Of a stretch of DNA of 64,000 nt, positions 1 to 9,085 are shown piece by piece. Under the pieces are notes generated by a model. The model was not told where the DNA came from, did no database searches, and worked only from the letters and a program-made list of their open reading frames with translations. How positions within the stretch are numbered: the first letter of the stretch is position 1; every line of letters begins with the position of its first letter. Both the position numbers and the translations under genes were made by a program. Origin of the DNA: an uncultured Loktanella sp. (GTDB lineage Bacteria > Pseudomonadota > Alphaproteobacteria > Rhodobacterales > Rhodobacteraceae); NCBI GenBank assembly GCA_937132065.1, contig CAKZNT010000053.1, positions 52,027-116,026 of the forward strand. Reading direction: 5' to 3'.

Positions 1-119
1 GCGATTATTTCAAGGTCGAGGACCAATCCGGGCGGCGGCTCTGGCTTTACCGTGAGGGTCTGCACGGCGATGGCCGTGGGGGTGACCCGCGATGGTTCGT
101 GCATGGGATGTTTGCGTGA
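1..119 (+). CDS. imuB: ImuB, C-terminal end only (Y-family polymerase-like mutasome subunit)
   Basis: The window opens inside a gene whose last 38 residues can be read in the frame starting at base 3, ending RWFVHGMFA and a TGA stop. The tail contains DYFKVEDQSGRRLWLYREGL, which matches the conserved C-terminus of ImuB proteins. ImuB is the catalytically inactive Y-family relative that recruits DnaE2 to the beta clamp during SOS-induced translesion synthesis. Only 12 bases separate the stop from dnaE2, so the two are almost certainly cotranscribed. The start and any imuA or LexA box lie outside the window. Confidence 0.85.
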   Translation, partial: DYFKVEDQSGRRLWLYREGLHGDGRGGDPRWFVHGMFA

Positions 120-131
120 TGGGGTGGTTTC

Positions 132-3100
132 ATGCCTGAAATGCACGACACGCATCCAGCACGGGACTTGGCGCAAGAGGGGTTTACGCCCAACGCGCCA
201 GCGGATTTCGTTGAACTGGGGGTGACCACCTGCTTTTCGTTCTTGCGTGGTGCGTCTGAAGCGGCTGATCTGGCCGCCACAGCCAATGCCTTGGGGTATG
301 ATAGGCTCGGATGCGCAGACCTCAATACGATGGGCGGCGTGGTGCGCCTGCACGCGGCGGCGCTAGAGGCATGCTTGCGGCCCGTCATTGGCTGTCGGGT
401 GCAGTTGGTCACGGGAGAGGCATTTCTGGCCTACCCCCGAAACAGAGCGGCCTATGGGCGACTTTGTGCGCTGCTTTCAAAGGGAAAGATGCATGGGGTT
501 GACGGCGCGTGGCAAGACAAAGGCGCCTGTGACATCACACTGGATGATCTGGCTGGTCATAGCAAGGATGTGCAACTGATCGTTCTGCCCGAGACAAACC
601 TTGATCATTTTAGCGCAGGGCTGGGGCGGCTCAAACGCGCCTTACCGACCCTGAAACATATCGCGGCCAGCTATCTTTATCGCGGGGATGATACGATGCG
701 GATCAACAGGCTTGATATGCTGGCCAAGGCGCAAGGCATGTCGATCCTCGCGACGAATGACGTGCATTATCATATCGCCGCGCGGCGGCCCTTACAGGAT
801 GTGATGACCTGTATTCTGCATAAGACAACAATCGCTAAAGCGGGCTTCCTGCTTGATGCAAATGCAGAGCGCTATCTTAAGTCACCTGCGCAGATGAAGA
901 CGCTCTTTGCAAAATGGCCGCATGCCATTCAGGCAACCCGTGATGTCGCGGATGCCTGCGATTTTGATTTGCGAGAGCTGTCGTATGAATATCCAAAAGA
1001 AACAGTGCCAGAAGGGCGCGCACCGCAGGAGTATCTTGAGGAACTCACATGGAAGGGCGCCGCGTGGCGCTATCCGCAGGGCGTGCCCGACCAGATCAGA
1101 TCGACCTTGAACAAGGAGTTGTCCTTGATCGGCAAGCTCAAGATTGCACAGTATTTTCTGACGATCCATCACATCGTGATCTATGCCCGCCATGACTGCA
1201 CGCCTGCGATTTTGTGTCAGGGGCGCGGGTCTGCTGCGAATTCGGCGGTCTGTTATGTGCTTGGGATCACGGCCGTAGACCCGAACACCAACGATCTGTT
1301 GTTCGAACGGTTCATCAGCGAAGAACGCAAGGAGCCCCCCGATATCGACGTCGATTTCGAACACGAGCGGCGCGAAGAGGTGATCCAGCATATCTACACG
1401 AAATACGGACGCCATCGTGCGGCCTTGTGTGCCACGGTCATCCACTATCGCCCGCGCATGGCTGTGCGCGAAGTGGGCAAGGTCATGGGCTTGTCCGAGG
1501 ATATCACCAAGGCATTATCCAAGACCATTTGGGGGTCATGGGGGCGTGAGGTCGGGGCAAAAGAGGCGGCAGAAGCTGGGATCGATCTGAACGACCCGCT
1601 GATGGCACGGACCATCAAACTGGCGGATCAGATGATCGGTATGCCGCGCCATCTGGGGCAGCATGTTGGCGGGTTTGTCCTGACCCAGACACCGCTGACC
1701 GAGACAGTGCCCATTGGGAATGGCGCGATGCCCGACCGCAGTTTCATCGAATGGGACAAGGATGATATCAATGCCCTGCGCATCCTTAAGGTCGATATTC
1801 TTGCCCTTGGAATGCTAACATGTATTCGCAAGGCGTTTGATTTGATTGCGGCACACCACGGGCGGACGCTGACGCTTGCCACCACGCCACGCGAAGACCC
1901 GAAAGTATATGATATGCTCTGTAAGGGGGACAGCTTGGGTGTGTTTCAGGTCGAAAGCCGCGCACAAATGAACATGCTCCCGAGGCTGCAACCGCGCGAA
2001 TTTTACGACCTCGTCATTCAGGTTGCGATTGTGCGGCCCGGCCCGATCCAAGGGGATATGGTGCATCCCTATTTGCGGCGGCGTGCGGGCAAGGAGTTGG
2101 AGGAATATCCATCGCCCGGACCAGAGCACGATCCTGACGAGCTTAGGAAAGTGCTGCATCGCACAAAGGGCGTTCCGATTTTTCAGGAGCAGGCGATGAA
2201 GGTCGCGATGGTCGCCGCAGAGTTTTCACCAGAAGAGGCGAATGATTTGCGCAAGGCAATGGCCACATTCAGATCGCGCGGCACGATTGGCAATCTGGAA
2301 GAAAAGATGGTGGGGCGGATGATCCGCCGTGGCTATGATCCTGCCTTTGCAATGCGCTGCTTTAACCAGATCAAGGGCTTTGGCGATTACGGATTTCCCG
2401 AAAGCCATGCAGCCAGTTTTGCGCATTTGGTCTACATTTCGAGTTGGATCAAACTGCATTACCCCGATGTGTTCTGTGCGGCGCTGCTGAATGCGCAGCC
2501 GATGGGGTTTTATGCGCCCGCGCAGATTGTGCGGGATGCAAGAGAACACGACATTATCGTGCGCGCGCCAGACGTGAACTACAGCGAATGGGACAATACG
2601 CTTGAGCCAATGACGCAAAATGTCTTTGCTGTGCGCCTCGGGCTGCGGCAGGTGGATGGCGTGCGACAGGAGATGGCGCAACGGATTATGGCCGCGCGCG
2701 CATCACGGTTTACCGATCTGGTTGACTTGAAGACCCGTGCGCGCCTGACCGCGACAACGATGCAAAAACTGGCCGCGGCGGATGCATTCCGGTCAATGAA
2801 TTTGGATCGGCGGCAGGCGCTTTGGGATGCGCGGGCGCTACGGGATGCACCCGATTTACCCCTGTTTCAGGAGGATCGGGATGAGGGACACGAGACACAG
2901 TTTGACCTTCCCAAGATGCCCGTTTGCGAGCATGTCGTTGCGGATTATCAGACAACGCGGCTTTCGTTAAAGGCGCACCCGATGTCATTTTTGCGCAGCA
3001 GCATGGCGCGGCAAGGTTTTGTGACCACCAAGGATCTCAAACACATCCGCAACGGGCAATCGGTCAGGCTGGCGGGTATCGTGTTGATCCGACAGCGACC

Positions 3101-3434
3101 AGGTAGCGCCAAGGGGGTCTGCTTTATTACTATCGAAGACGAAACGGGTGTCGCCAATCTTGTTGTCTGGAGCAAAACGATGGAGGCCTACCGTAAGGTG
3201 ATCATGCGCGCTCGGATCATTGATGTGCGCGGCGTCATCCAAAGCGGAGAGGGCGTCATCCATGTGGTTGCCCACGATTTGATTGACCGCAGCGATGCGC
3301 TCGCGCGGTTATCCAACGATGCCTTGATGCCCCACTTGGCACGCGCTGACGAGGTCACAAAGGCGCTTCCAAGTGGCAGCCAACGCCATCCGCGCGATGT
3401 GCGGGTGATCCCGAAATCGCGTGATTTTCATTAG
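132..3434 (+). CDS. dnaE2: Error-prone DNA polymerase DnaE2
   Basis: This 1100-residue protein has the architecture of a C-family DNA polymerase: an N-terminal PHP domain (about residues 25-240, opening VELGVTTCFSFLRGASE), the palm with the catalytic aspartates in PDIDVDFEHERRE (residues 403-415), fingers, and a C-terminal OB fold (VRLAGIVLIRQRPGSAKG). Its length and its position right after imuB identify it as DnaE2, the SOS mutasome polymerase, rather than the replicative DnaE1, which is longer and not linked to imuB. The ATG at 132 lies 12 bases after the imuB stop. The gene ends convergently with the RND pump gene; no clear hairpin is seen in the 27-base gap. Confidence 0.95.
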   Translation: MPEMHDTHPARDLAQEGFTPNAPADFVELGVTTCFSFLRGASEAADLAATANALGYDRLGCADLNTMGGVVRLHAAALEACLRPVIGCRVQLVTGEAFLAYPRNRAAYGRLCALLSKGKMHGVDGAWQDKGACDITLDDLAGHSKDVQLIVLPETNLDHFSAGLGRLKRALPTLKHIAASYLYRGDDTMRINRLDMLAKAQGMSILATNDVHYHIAARRPLQDVMTCILHKTTIAKAGFLLDANAERYLKSPAQMKTLFAKWPHAIQATRDVADACDFDLRELSYEYPKETVPEGRAPQEYLEELTWKGAAWRYPQGVPDQIRSTLNKELSLIGKLKIAQYFLTIHHIVIYARHDCTPAILCQGRGSAANSAVCYVLGITAVDPNTNDLLFERFISEERKEPPDIDVDFEHERREEVIQHIYTKYGRHRAALCATVIHYRPRMAVREVGKVMGLSEDITKALSKTIWGSWGREVGAKEAAEAGIDLNDPLMARTIKLADQMIGMPRHLGQHVGGFVLTQTPLTETVPIGNGAMPDRSFIEWDKDDINALRILKVDILALGMLTCIRKAFDLIAAHHGRTLTLATTPREDPKVYDMLCKGDSLGVFQVESRAQMNMLPRLQPREFYDLVIQVAIVRPGPIQGDMVHPYLRRRAGKELEEYPSPGPEHDPDELRKVLHRTKGVPIFQEQAMKVAMVAAEFSPEEANDLRKAMATFRSRGTIGNLEEKMVGRMIRRGYDPAFAMRCFNQIKGFGDYGFPESHAASFAHLVYISSWIKLHYPDVFCAALLNAQPMGFYAPAQIVRDAREHDIIVRAPDVNYSEWDNTLEPMTQNVFAVRLGLRQVDGVRQEMAQRIMAARASRFTDLVDLKTRARLTATTMQKLAAADAFRSMNLDRRQALWDARALRDAPDLPLFQEDRDEGHETQFDLPKMPVCEHVVADYQTTRLSLKAHPMSFLRSSMARQGFVTTKDLKHIRNGQSVRLAGIVLIRQRPGSAKGVCFITIEDETGVANLVVWSKTMEAYRKVIMRARIIDVRGVIQSGEGVIHVVAHDLIDRSDALARLSNDALMPHLARADEVTKALPSGSQRHPRDVRVIPKSRDFH

Positions 3435-3461
3435 CCGTGCCACGTTTGCAAACGGGAGTGA

Positions 3462-6400
3462 TCAGGTCGATGTTTCGTGCCTACGCTCACTCAAGAGCCG
3501 CTTGGATGCCATGCCGGGTTCTGTGCCCCAACGGGCAAACAAGCGATAGAAAATGGGGGTAAGGAATAGGGTAAAGACCGTCGCAAACCCCAGTCCGCCA
3601 ACAATCACCCACCCAACGGCAATGCGCGCTTCCGCACCCGCGCCAGTCGTCAAAACAAGCGGCAGCCCGCCAAAGACAGTAGAAACCATCGTCATCATTA
3701 CAGGACGGATACGCAGGCGCAGCGCATCACGAATAGCGCTATCAACGTCTTGCCCAGCTTCGCGCAACTGGTTTGCGAACTCAACGATCAGGATACCATT
3801 CTTGGCCATCACGCCAATCAACATAACCAGCCCGATCTGGCTATAGTAATTTAGCGACCCACCTGACAGCTTGATCGCAAATAGCGCGGCAGCAAGGCCA
3901 AAAGGCACAGTCAACATGATGACCACAGCACTCGCTATGCTTTCAAATTGCGCAGCCAGAACGAGAAATACGACCAACAGGGCCACGCCAAAGACCGTGA
4001 CAATGGCGGATTGCCCGTCACTCAGCGAGGCGGCCTCGCCAGTGTAAATAATGCCCATTCCCTCAGGCAGCGTTTCAGCGGCAATTGCATTGAGCCGCTC
4101 CATTGCTATGCCCAGATCGACACCTTCGCCAAGATTGGCACGCGCTGACACGGCCAAGGCTCCACCCTGACGTGAAATCTGCGAGTGGCTCACAGAAGGG
4201 GTGAGGGTGGCCGCCGAGGACAACGGCACAAACGCCCCGTCAGGTAAGCGCAAAAAGATCGAACTGATGTCCGTGGGGTCATCTATCGGCGGGCCACCAG
4301 TAACGACCCTTACGCTGGTTTCGGTATCATTCTCAAAGACCGAAACCGCGACACTGCCTTGGATCATCGCGCTTACTGTGCGGGTGATCTCGGCTTCGGA
4401 CAATCCGAAAACACGCGCCATTTCAGGATCAACAGTCACCTCATACTGGGCCTGCACGCTGTCTCCTGACAGTTGCGGATTAACAAAAGCATCGTCACTG
4501 GACATCGCAGCAACAAGATCATCTGCCGCCAGTGTCATTGCGCTTACATCCTTGCCCGTCACAGCAAAGCTGAGACCCTGACCCGCGCCGCGAATGTTCA
4601 AGCTGTTGGTTGCGCGCGCGCTGACCTGCACCCCTGGAACCGCGCCGAGTTTGGTGCTGATGTCGGCAATGAGCGAAGATTGTGACCAATCACGTTCTGA
4701 CCAATCGGGTAGGCGCACGATAATAAATGCGCTCGTTCCCCCACCAATCCCGATGATGCTTTGCACAACTTCGATCTGCTCGCTTTCGCGGTAAGAGGTC
4801 AATATTTCCTCGATCATTGTCACTTGGGTTTCGAGGTAGTCGACAGTGGTATCCGAAGCGCCACGAGCAAAAATCAGGAAGAAGCCACGATCTTCATCGG
4901 GAGTAATGCTGGAAGACAGCGTTTGCGCGGCCCCGGCCGCAACAATACCAAAGCCGACAGCAACCGTCAGCACAGCAATAGGCGCGCGAATGGCGCGGTC
5001 CATGATGGTATCAAATAGGCGGGACAAACGGCTAATCCGGGTGGGGACAGTTTCTTGCGGCTTTGGTTTTCCAGGGTCAAGGAAGGCGGCCATAACGGGC
5101 GTAAGGGTGAGCGCAGTGAGGGAGGACAATGTAACCGCAAAAGCGAGCACAAACCCGAATTCGCTAAAGACACCGCCCGCCTGGCCGGGCAAGAACGAGA
5201 TCGGAATGAACACCGCAGCAAGGGTCGCCGTGGTTGAGATGACGGCAAAGAAGACCTCGTTTGTGCCTGCCGCCGCTGCCGCAAACGCACCCATTCCTTG
5301 TTTGCGCTTTCTGACAATGTTTTCGATCACGACGATGGCATCATCCACAACCATGCCTGTAGCAAGCACCAATGCCAGCAAGCTGATCGCGTTGATGGAA
5401 AACCCCGTCAACCATATCGCGGCGATCGTGCCGACGAGCGAAATCGGAATGGTGATCGCAGGAATGATCGTTGCGCGGGGCGATCGTAGAAAAGCAAAAA
5501 TGACCGCAATGACAATGATCGTAGCGAGACCGATTGATTTGATAACCTCGTTTATCGAGCCTTCGATAAATACACCGTCATCTGATCCAATCAGTAATTC
5601 GACCCCGTCAGGCAGTGTTTTTCGCAGGTCCAGCACCGCTTCACGCACCGCCTTTGAGATCGTCAGCGTGTTGCCGACCGATTGGCGGGTAATATCGAGC
5701 CCAACGGCGGCTTGTCCATTAACGCGCGCGGTGACGCCGCTGTCCTCTGGCACAATCTGCACAAACGCCACATCAGAGACCCGCGTTGTCGCGTTTACCG
5801 ATACTTGCCCGATTGTGTCGACACTGACCTGAGCGTTGCCTACACGCAGAGCCAGCGTTTGCGTCTCTGTGGTCAGGGTTCCAAGAGGCGTGTCATCGCG
5901 CAGTGACGACAGAGCATTCGAGACGTCAAATATGGTCAGGCCGCGACTTAACAATGCGCGCATATCAAGGGTCACGCGGAACTCGTTAGCGCGATTGCCT
6001 CGCACAGATACCTCCGCAATACCGTCAATGACGGAAAGGCGGTCATAAATCGGCCCCTCTGCAATTGCAGTTAAGGTGTCAAAAGAGGCGTCACCAAGTA
6101 GAGCAAGGCGAATGATGGCGTCCGCGTTGCTATCGCTTTTGGAGACCGTTGGATCATCGTCTAGATCACTGGGCAGTTGGCGCAAGGTCGCGGATACAAT
6201 TTCGCGCGCTTCATTCGCGGCGACATCAACGTCAGTGCCTTCCGACAGGTCAATGGTAATGCGGCTTGATCCGGTAGAGGAGCTTGATTCCATATAGGAC
6301 AGTCCCTCCAACGCACTTAACGCATCCTCAAGAACTTGGGTCACCTCTTGGTCAACGACCGCAGGCACGGCCCCCTCATAACTGGTGCGCACCGATAGAA

Positions 6401-6554
6401 CAGGGCGATCCACATCAGGCATCTCGCGCACGTCAACAGCCGAGAGAGCGGCCAAACCCGCAATCAGGATCAACAGGTTGAGGACAACACCAAGGAGCGG
6501 GCGCGCCACAAAAAGATCAGCAATGCTGTGTCTGATCGGCTTAGGCGCGCTCAT
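3462..6554 (-). CDS. RND-family efflux pump, inner-membrane subunit
   Basis: The protein has 1030 residues and the usual RND plan: a first transmembrane segment near the N-terminus (PLLGVVLNLLILIAGLAAL), a large periplasmic loop, a bundle of helices around residues 330-500, a second periplasmic loop and a second bundle near the C-terminus. The motif GMVVDDAIVVIEN in transmembrane helix 4 carries the paired aspartates of the proton relay. It belongs to the hydrophobe/amphiphile efflux (AcrB/MexB-like) group. Its start overlaps the stop of the adaptor gene in an ATGA, so the two are translationally coupled. No outer-membrane TolC-type gene is adjacent. The substrate cannot be read from sequence. 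Confidence 0.93.
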   Translation of the reverse strand: MSAPKPIRHSIADLFVARPLLGVVLNLLILIAGLAALSAVDVREMPDVDRPVLSVRTSYEGAVPAVVDQEVTQVLEDALSALEGLSYMESSSSTGSSRITIDLSEGTDVDVAANEAREIVSATLRQLPSDLDDDPTVSKSDSNADAIIRLALLGDASFDTLTAIAEGPIYDRLSVIDGIAEVSVRGNRANEFRVTLDMRALLSRGLTIFDVSNALSSLRDDTPLGTLTTETQTLALRVGNAQVSVDTIGQVSVNATTRVSDVAFVQIVPEDSGVTARVNGQAAVGLDITRQSVGNTLTISKAVREAVLDLRKTLPDGVELLIGSDDGVFIEGSINEVIKSIGLATIIVIAVIFAFLRSPRATIIPAITIPISLVGTIAAIWLTGFSINAISLLALVLATGMVVDDAIVVIENIVRKRKQGMGAFAAAAAGTNEVFFAVISTTATLAAVFIPISFLPGQAGGVFSEFGFVLAFAVTLSSLTALTLTPVMAAFLDPGKPKPQETVPTRISRLSRLFDTIMDRAIRAPIAVLTVAVGFGIVAAGAAQTLSSSITPDEDRGFFLIFARGASDTTVDYLETQVTMIEEILTSYRESEQIEVVQSIIGIGGGTSAFIIVRLPDWSERDWSQSSLIADISTKLGAVPGVQVSARATNSLNIRGAGQGLSFAVTGKDVSAMTLAADDLVAAMSSDDAFVNPQLSGDSVQAQYEVTVDPEMARVFGLSEAEITRTVSAMIQGSVAVSVFENDTETSVRVVTGGPPIDDPTDISSIFLRLPDGAFVPLSSAATLTPSVSHSQISRQGGALAVSARANLGEGVDLGIAMERLNAIAAETLPEGMGIIYTGEAASLSDGQSAIVTVFGVALLVVFLVLAAQFESIASAVVIMLTVPFGLAAALFAIKLSGGSLNYYSQIGLVMLIGVMAKNGILIVEFANQLREAGQDVDSAIRDALRLRIRPVMMTMVSTVFGGLPLVLTTGAGAEARIAVGWVIVGGLGFATVFTLFLTPIFYRLFARWGTEPGMASKRLLSERRHETST

Positions 6555-7753
6555 GTCGGGGCCTCGGCTTGCGCGGGTTTGCGCGGGGTTTCTGCGCCGC
6601 TCGGGGCGCGTGGCGCGGGGGCGTCGGTTTGTGAGCGAGGGGTGCGAATGGCGGCCCCCTCGCGCAATTTTTGCGCGCCTTCGCTGACAACGAAAGTGCC
6701 TGTCTCAATGTCTGCATCGATCCATGCCGTCGTGCCGCGTCTGTATAGGATCGTAACGGGGGTTTGTTTTGCAACGCCGTCAACGTCGACCCAGATGCTC
6801 GCGCCATCACGTGACCACGTCAAGGCGGAGGTCGGAATTGACGGCAGCGGTTCACCCGCGTCGACCATACGGACAGCAAATGTCATGCCGGGCCAAAGCT
6901 CGCGATCCTCGTTATCAATACGCGCTTTTACGGTGACGCTGCGGGTCACGCTATCAAGTCGGCTATCAAACGAAATGATGTCTCCGACAAAGTTACGCCC
7001 CGTAAATGTCGGGGTGCTGGCCTGAATAGTTGTGACATTCGCCAGAATACCAATCGCCCGCTCGGGCAGCTCGAAGGTTACCAACAAAGCGGCATCGTCA
7101 TCTATCGTGACGATTGGATCATTGGCGCGCAGCATATCGCCCACTTCGATATCGCTCAGGCCAAGCTTGCCTGCGATCGGCGCGCGAATTGTGCGATCAT
7201 CTAGGGCGACCTGCGCCAGACCCAGATTGGCTTGGGCCAAACGCGCGGCAATACGGGCATCTGACAATGACACGTCGGTCACGGTCGCGTTCCCGCCTGC
7301 GCGCAGTCGCTCAAAACGAGCGACCGTTTCAACGGCCTGATCCAGCTGGGCTTGCGCAATTTCGAGGCGGAGCGTTTCGGCCCTCGGGTCCAGTTGCACC
7401 AAGATAGCGCCAGCCTCAACGATGGTGTTAGCTGCCATGTTGACCGCGATGACCTCGCCAGCAGCATCCGCAACCACATCCGCATGATGAAGCGCAGTTG
7501 CCGTGCCGATTGCATTCAAAACAGTTTCAAATGGCTGCAAGGTCACAGGTGATGTCACCACGGTTGTCGACCGTGCGCCCCCGCCTCCGGGGCGGCGGCC
7601 AGTGCCGCGCGTGGGACTGCCTTGCGTGGCATCAACGGCAGTGGGGGCGGGGCAATTTATCATAGACGCAACCTGATCAGGCAGGCCAAAAACCACGGAG
7701 TAGACGCCAAATAGAACCACACCGGCGAGGAGCAAGGATAAGATATTACGCAC
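6551..7753 (-). CDS. RND efflux periplasmic adaptor (membrane fusion protein)
   Basis: This adaptor bridges the inner-membrane RND pump and an outer-membrane channel. It has an N-terminal anchor (RNILSLLLAGVVLFGVYSVV), a biotinyl-lipoyl-like segment (HADVVADAAGEVIAVNM), a helical hairpin (LRLEIAQAQLDQAVETVARF), the matching second lipoyl half (IRAPIAGKLGLSDIEVGD) and a beta-barrel domain, followed by a Pro/Ala-rich tail. I chose the GTG at 7753 because it places the hydrophobic anchor at the N-terminus and has AAAAGGG nine bases upstream. A TTG at 7834 would add 27 basic, poorly conserved-looking residues. The 3' end overlaps the pump gene by four bases. Confidence 0.88.
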   Translation of the reverse strand: MRNILSLLLAGVVLFGVYSVVFGLPDQVASMINCPAPTAVDATQGSPTRGTGRRPGGGGARSTTVVTSPVTLQPFETVLNAIGTATALHHADVVADAAGEVIAVNMAANTIVEAGAILVQLDPRAETLRLEIAQAQLDQAVETVARFERLRAGGNATVTDVSLSDARIAARLAQANLGLAQVALDDRTIRAPIAGKLGLSDIEVGDMLRANDPIVTIDDDAALLVTFELPERAIGILANVTTIQASTPTFTGRNFVGDIISFDSRLDSVTRSVTVKARIDNEDRELWPGMTFAVRMVDAGEPLPSIPTSALTWSRDGASIWVDVDGVAKQTPVTILYRRGTTAWIDADIETGTFVVSEGAQKLREGAAIRTPRSQTDAPAPRAPSGAETPRKPAQAEAPT

Positions 7754-7873
7754 GTAGAACGGCCCTTTTGAAAGCTGACTTACCTTTAACGCACACCACG
7801 CAGATTTACGGCGAAATTTTCTGAGGGTGACCAAAGAATAATTTTCGCTTGGTGTCTGGCGTTGAAAATTACG

Positions 7874-8902
7874 CTACTTAACGGCCTTTGGACCAGCAAG
7901 CGTTTTGCGAAACACGGGCGTAGCAGGGAGCGCGATTGACTGAAGCGGAATGCCGCTTTGCAATGTATCAATGAGAGCAAGCGCGGCGCGATGACCCATT
8001 TCAGCGTGAGGGACATGGACGGTAGTCAGCGGCGGATAGGCGACTTGGGCCAGTTCGATATCGTCGAAACCGATAATCGACACATCCTCGGGGACAGAAA
8101 GCCCCATTTCTCGGGCCTGCCGCAACGCGCCAACAGCAAGAACGTCATTGCCACAAAACACAGCCGTCGGCGGTTTTTTGGCGGACATTACCTCCGCGAA
8201 CGCAGCTGCGCCGTTTTCGATCCCGTAGGTGGTTTGGATGACTTGCAGCAATTCGGGGTCTTGGCCTGCTGCCTCCATAGCAGCGCGCAGACCGACGAGC
8301 CGCGCGCGCGCGCGGTCGTTTCCTGCGCATCGCGCGGTGATCAGTGCGAGATTTTCGTGGCCCAATGCAATAACGCTCGCGGCCATTTCGCGCATTGCCG
8401 CGTGATTGTCGAACCCCACAGATGGCTGTTCAGCGTGCGGATCAAATGCCCATGTCACAAGCGCAGGAACGCCTTGGGTCTCTAGGAATGTGTAAATCTG
8501 CGCGTCGCGGTCGTGACCAATCAGGAGCAAAGCATCCGCGCCCCGCGCAACCAATGAACGTATCTGCTCTTCTTCAATGTCAGCGCGATAAGCCGTGCTC
8601 GCCACTAACATCGTATATCCGTAACCGCGCAAGGTCTCTTGAAACGCTTGCAAACCACGCGCAAAAATCGCGTTTTCCATTGTTGGGATTATAGCACCGA
8701 TGGTTTTCGTGCGGCGCGCCGCCATCGCACTGGCGCCAAAATTCGGAGAATATCCCAAAAGATTGATGGCCGTCATAACCTTATCGCGAGTGCGTTGACT
8801 AACGCGGTCGGGAAAATTCAGGCAACGCGATACCGTTGCAGTCGAGACGCCCGCCTCTGTCGCAACATCATTAAGCGTTGGGGTGGGGCGCTTGCTGTTC
8901 AT
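7874..8902 (-). CDS. LacI-family transcriptional regulator, divergent from hpsN
   Basis: The protein has about 342 residues with an N-terminal LacI helix-turn-helix (TLNDVATEAGVSTATVSRCL) and hinge, then a periplasmic-binding-protein-like effector domain (GAIIPTMENAIFARGLQAF; AVFCGNDVLAVGALR; GFDDIELAQVAYPPLTTV). The effector is unknown. It is transcribed away from hpsN-comDE, and the shared intergenic region holds two palindromes typical of LacI operators (8977-8990 and 9000-9013), so it most likely controls the sulfonate genes and perhaps itself. The ATG at 8902 gives the usual short tail before the helix-turn-helix; a TTG at 8917 is an alternative. The efflux genes downstream are 40 bases away on the same strand. 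Confidence 0.9.
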   Translation of the reverse strand: MNSKRPTPTLNDVATEAGVSTATVSRCLNFPDRVSQRTRDKVMTAINLLGYSPNFGASAMAARRTKTIGAIIPTMENAIFARGLQAFQETLRGYGYTMLVASTAYRADIEEEQIRSLVARGADALLLIGHDRDAQIYTFLETQGVPALVTWAFDPHAEQPSVGFDNHAAMREMAASVIALGHENLALITARCAGNDRARARLVGLRAAMEAAGQDPELLQVIQTTYGIENGAAAFAEVMSAKKPPTAVFCGNDVLAVGALRQAREMGLSVPEDVSIIGFDDIELAQVAYPPLTTVHVPHAEMGHRAALALIDTLQSGIPLQSIALPATPVFRKTLAGPKAVK

Positions 8903-8976
8903 CTGGGTCCGTCTCAATGGCTCCGCCTAAATTAACCGCGCAAAGGTGAAAGGGCAAAGGCTTAACGTCAGGGAAA

Positions 8977-9013
8977 TGTAATCGCTTGCATTTTGCAAAT
9001 GTAATGGCTTACA
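8977..9013. promoter_or_regulatory. Two LacI-type operator half-palindrome pairs between lacI and hpsN
   Basis: TGTAATCGCTTGCA (8977-8990) and TGTAATGGCTTACA (9000-9013) are two related 14-base near-palindromes whose starts lie 23 bases apart, about two helical turns. The second has perfect 5-base arms (TGTAA/TTACA); the first has one mismatch (TGTAA/TTGCA). They sit between divergent genes, the normal place for a LacI-family operator. Binding by the adjacent regulator is an inference from position and symmetry. Confidence 0.65.
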
Positions 9014-9085
9014 TGATCCTCATGCAATCGGCACTCTCATCGTGTCGGCTGCAAAAGAGGCATCAATATATGGGGTTTGACTTAT

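Noticed and set aside
4846..5832. 328-residue frame antisense to the RND pump gene
   Set aside because: No domain, weak start, and codon pattern explained by the opposite-strand gene.
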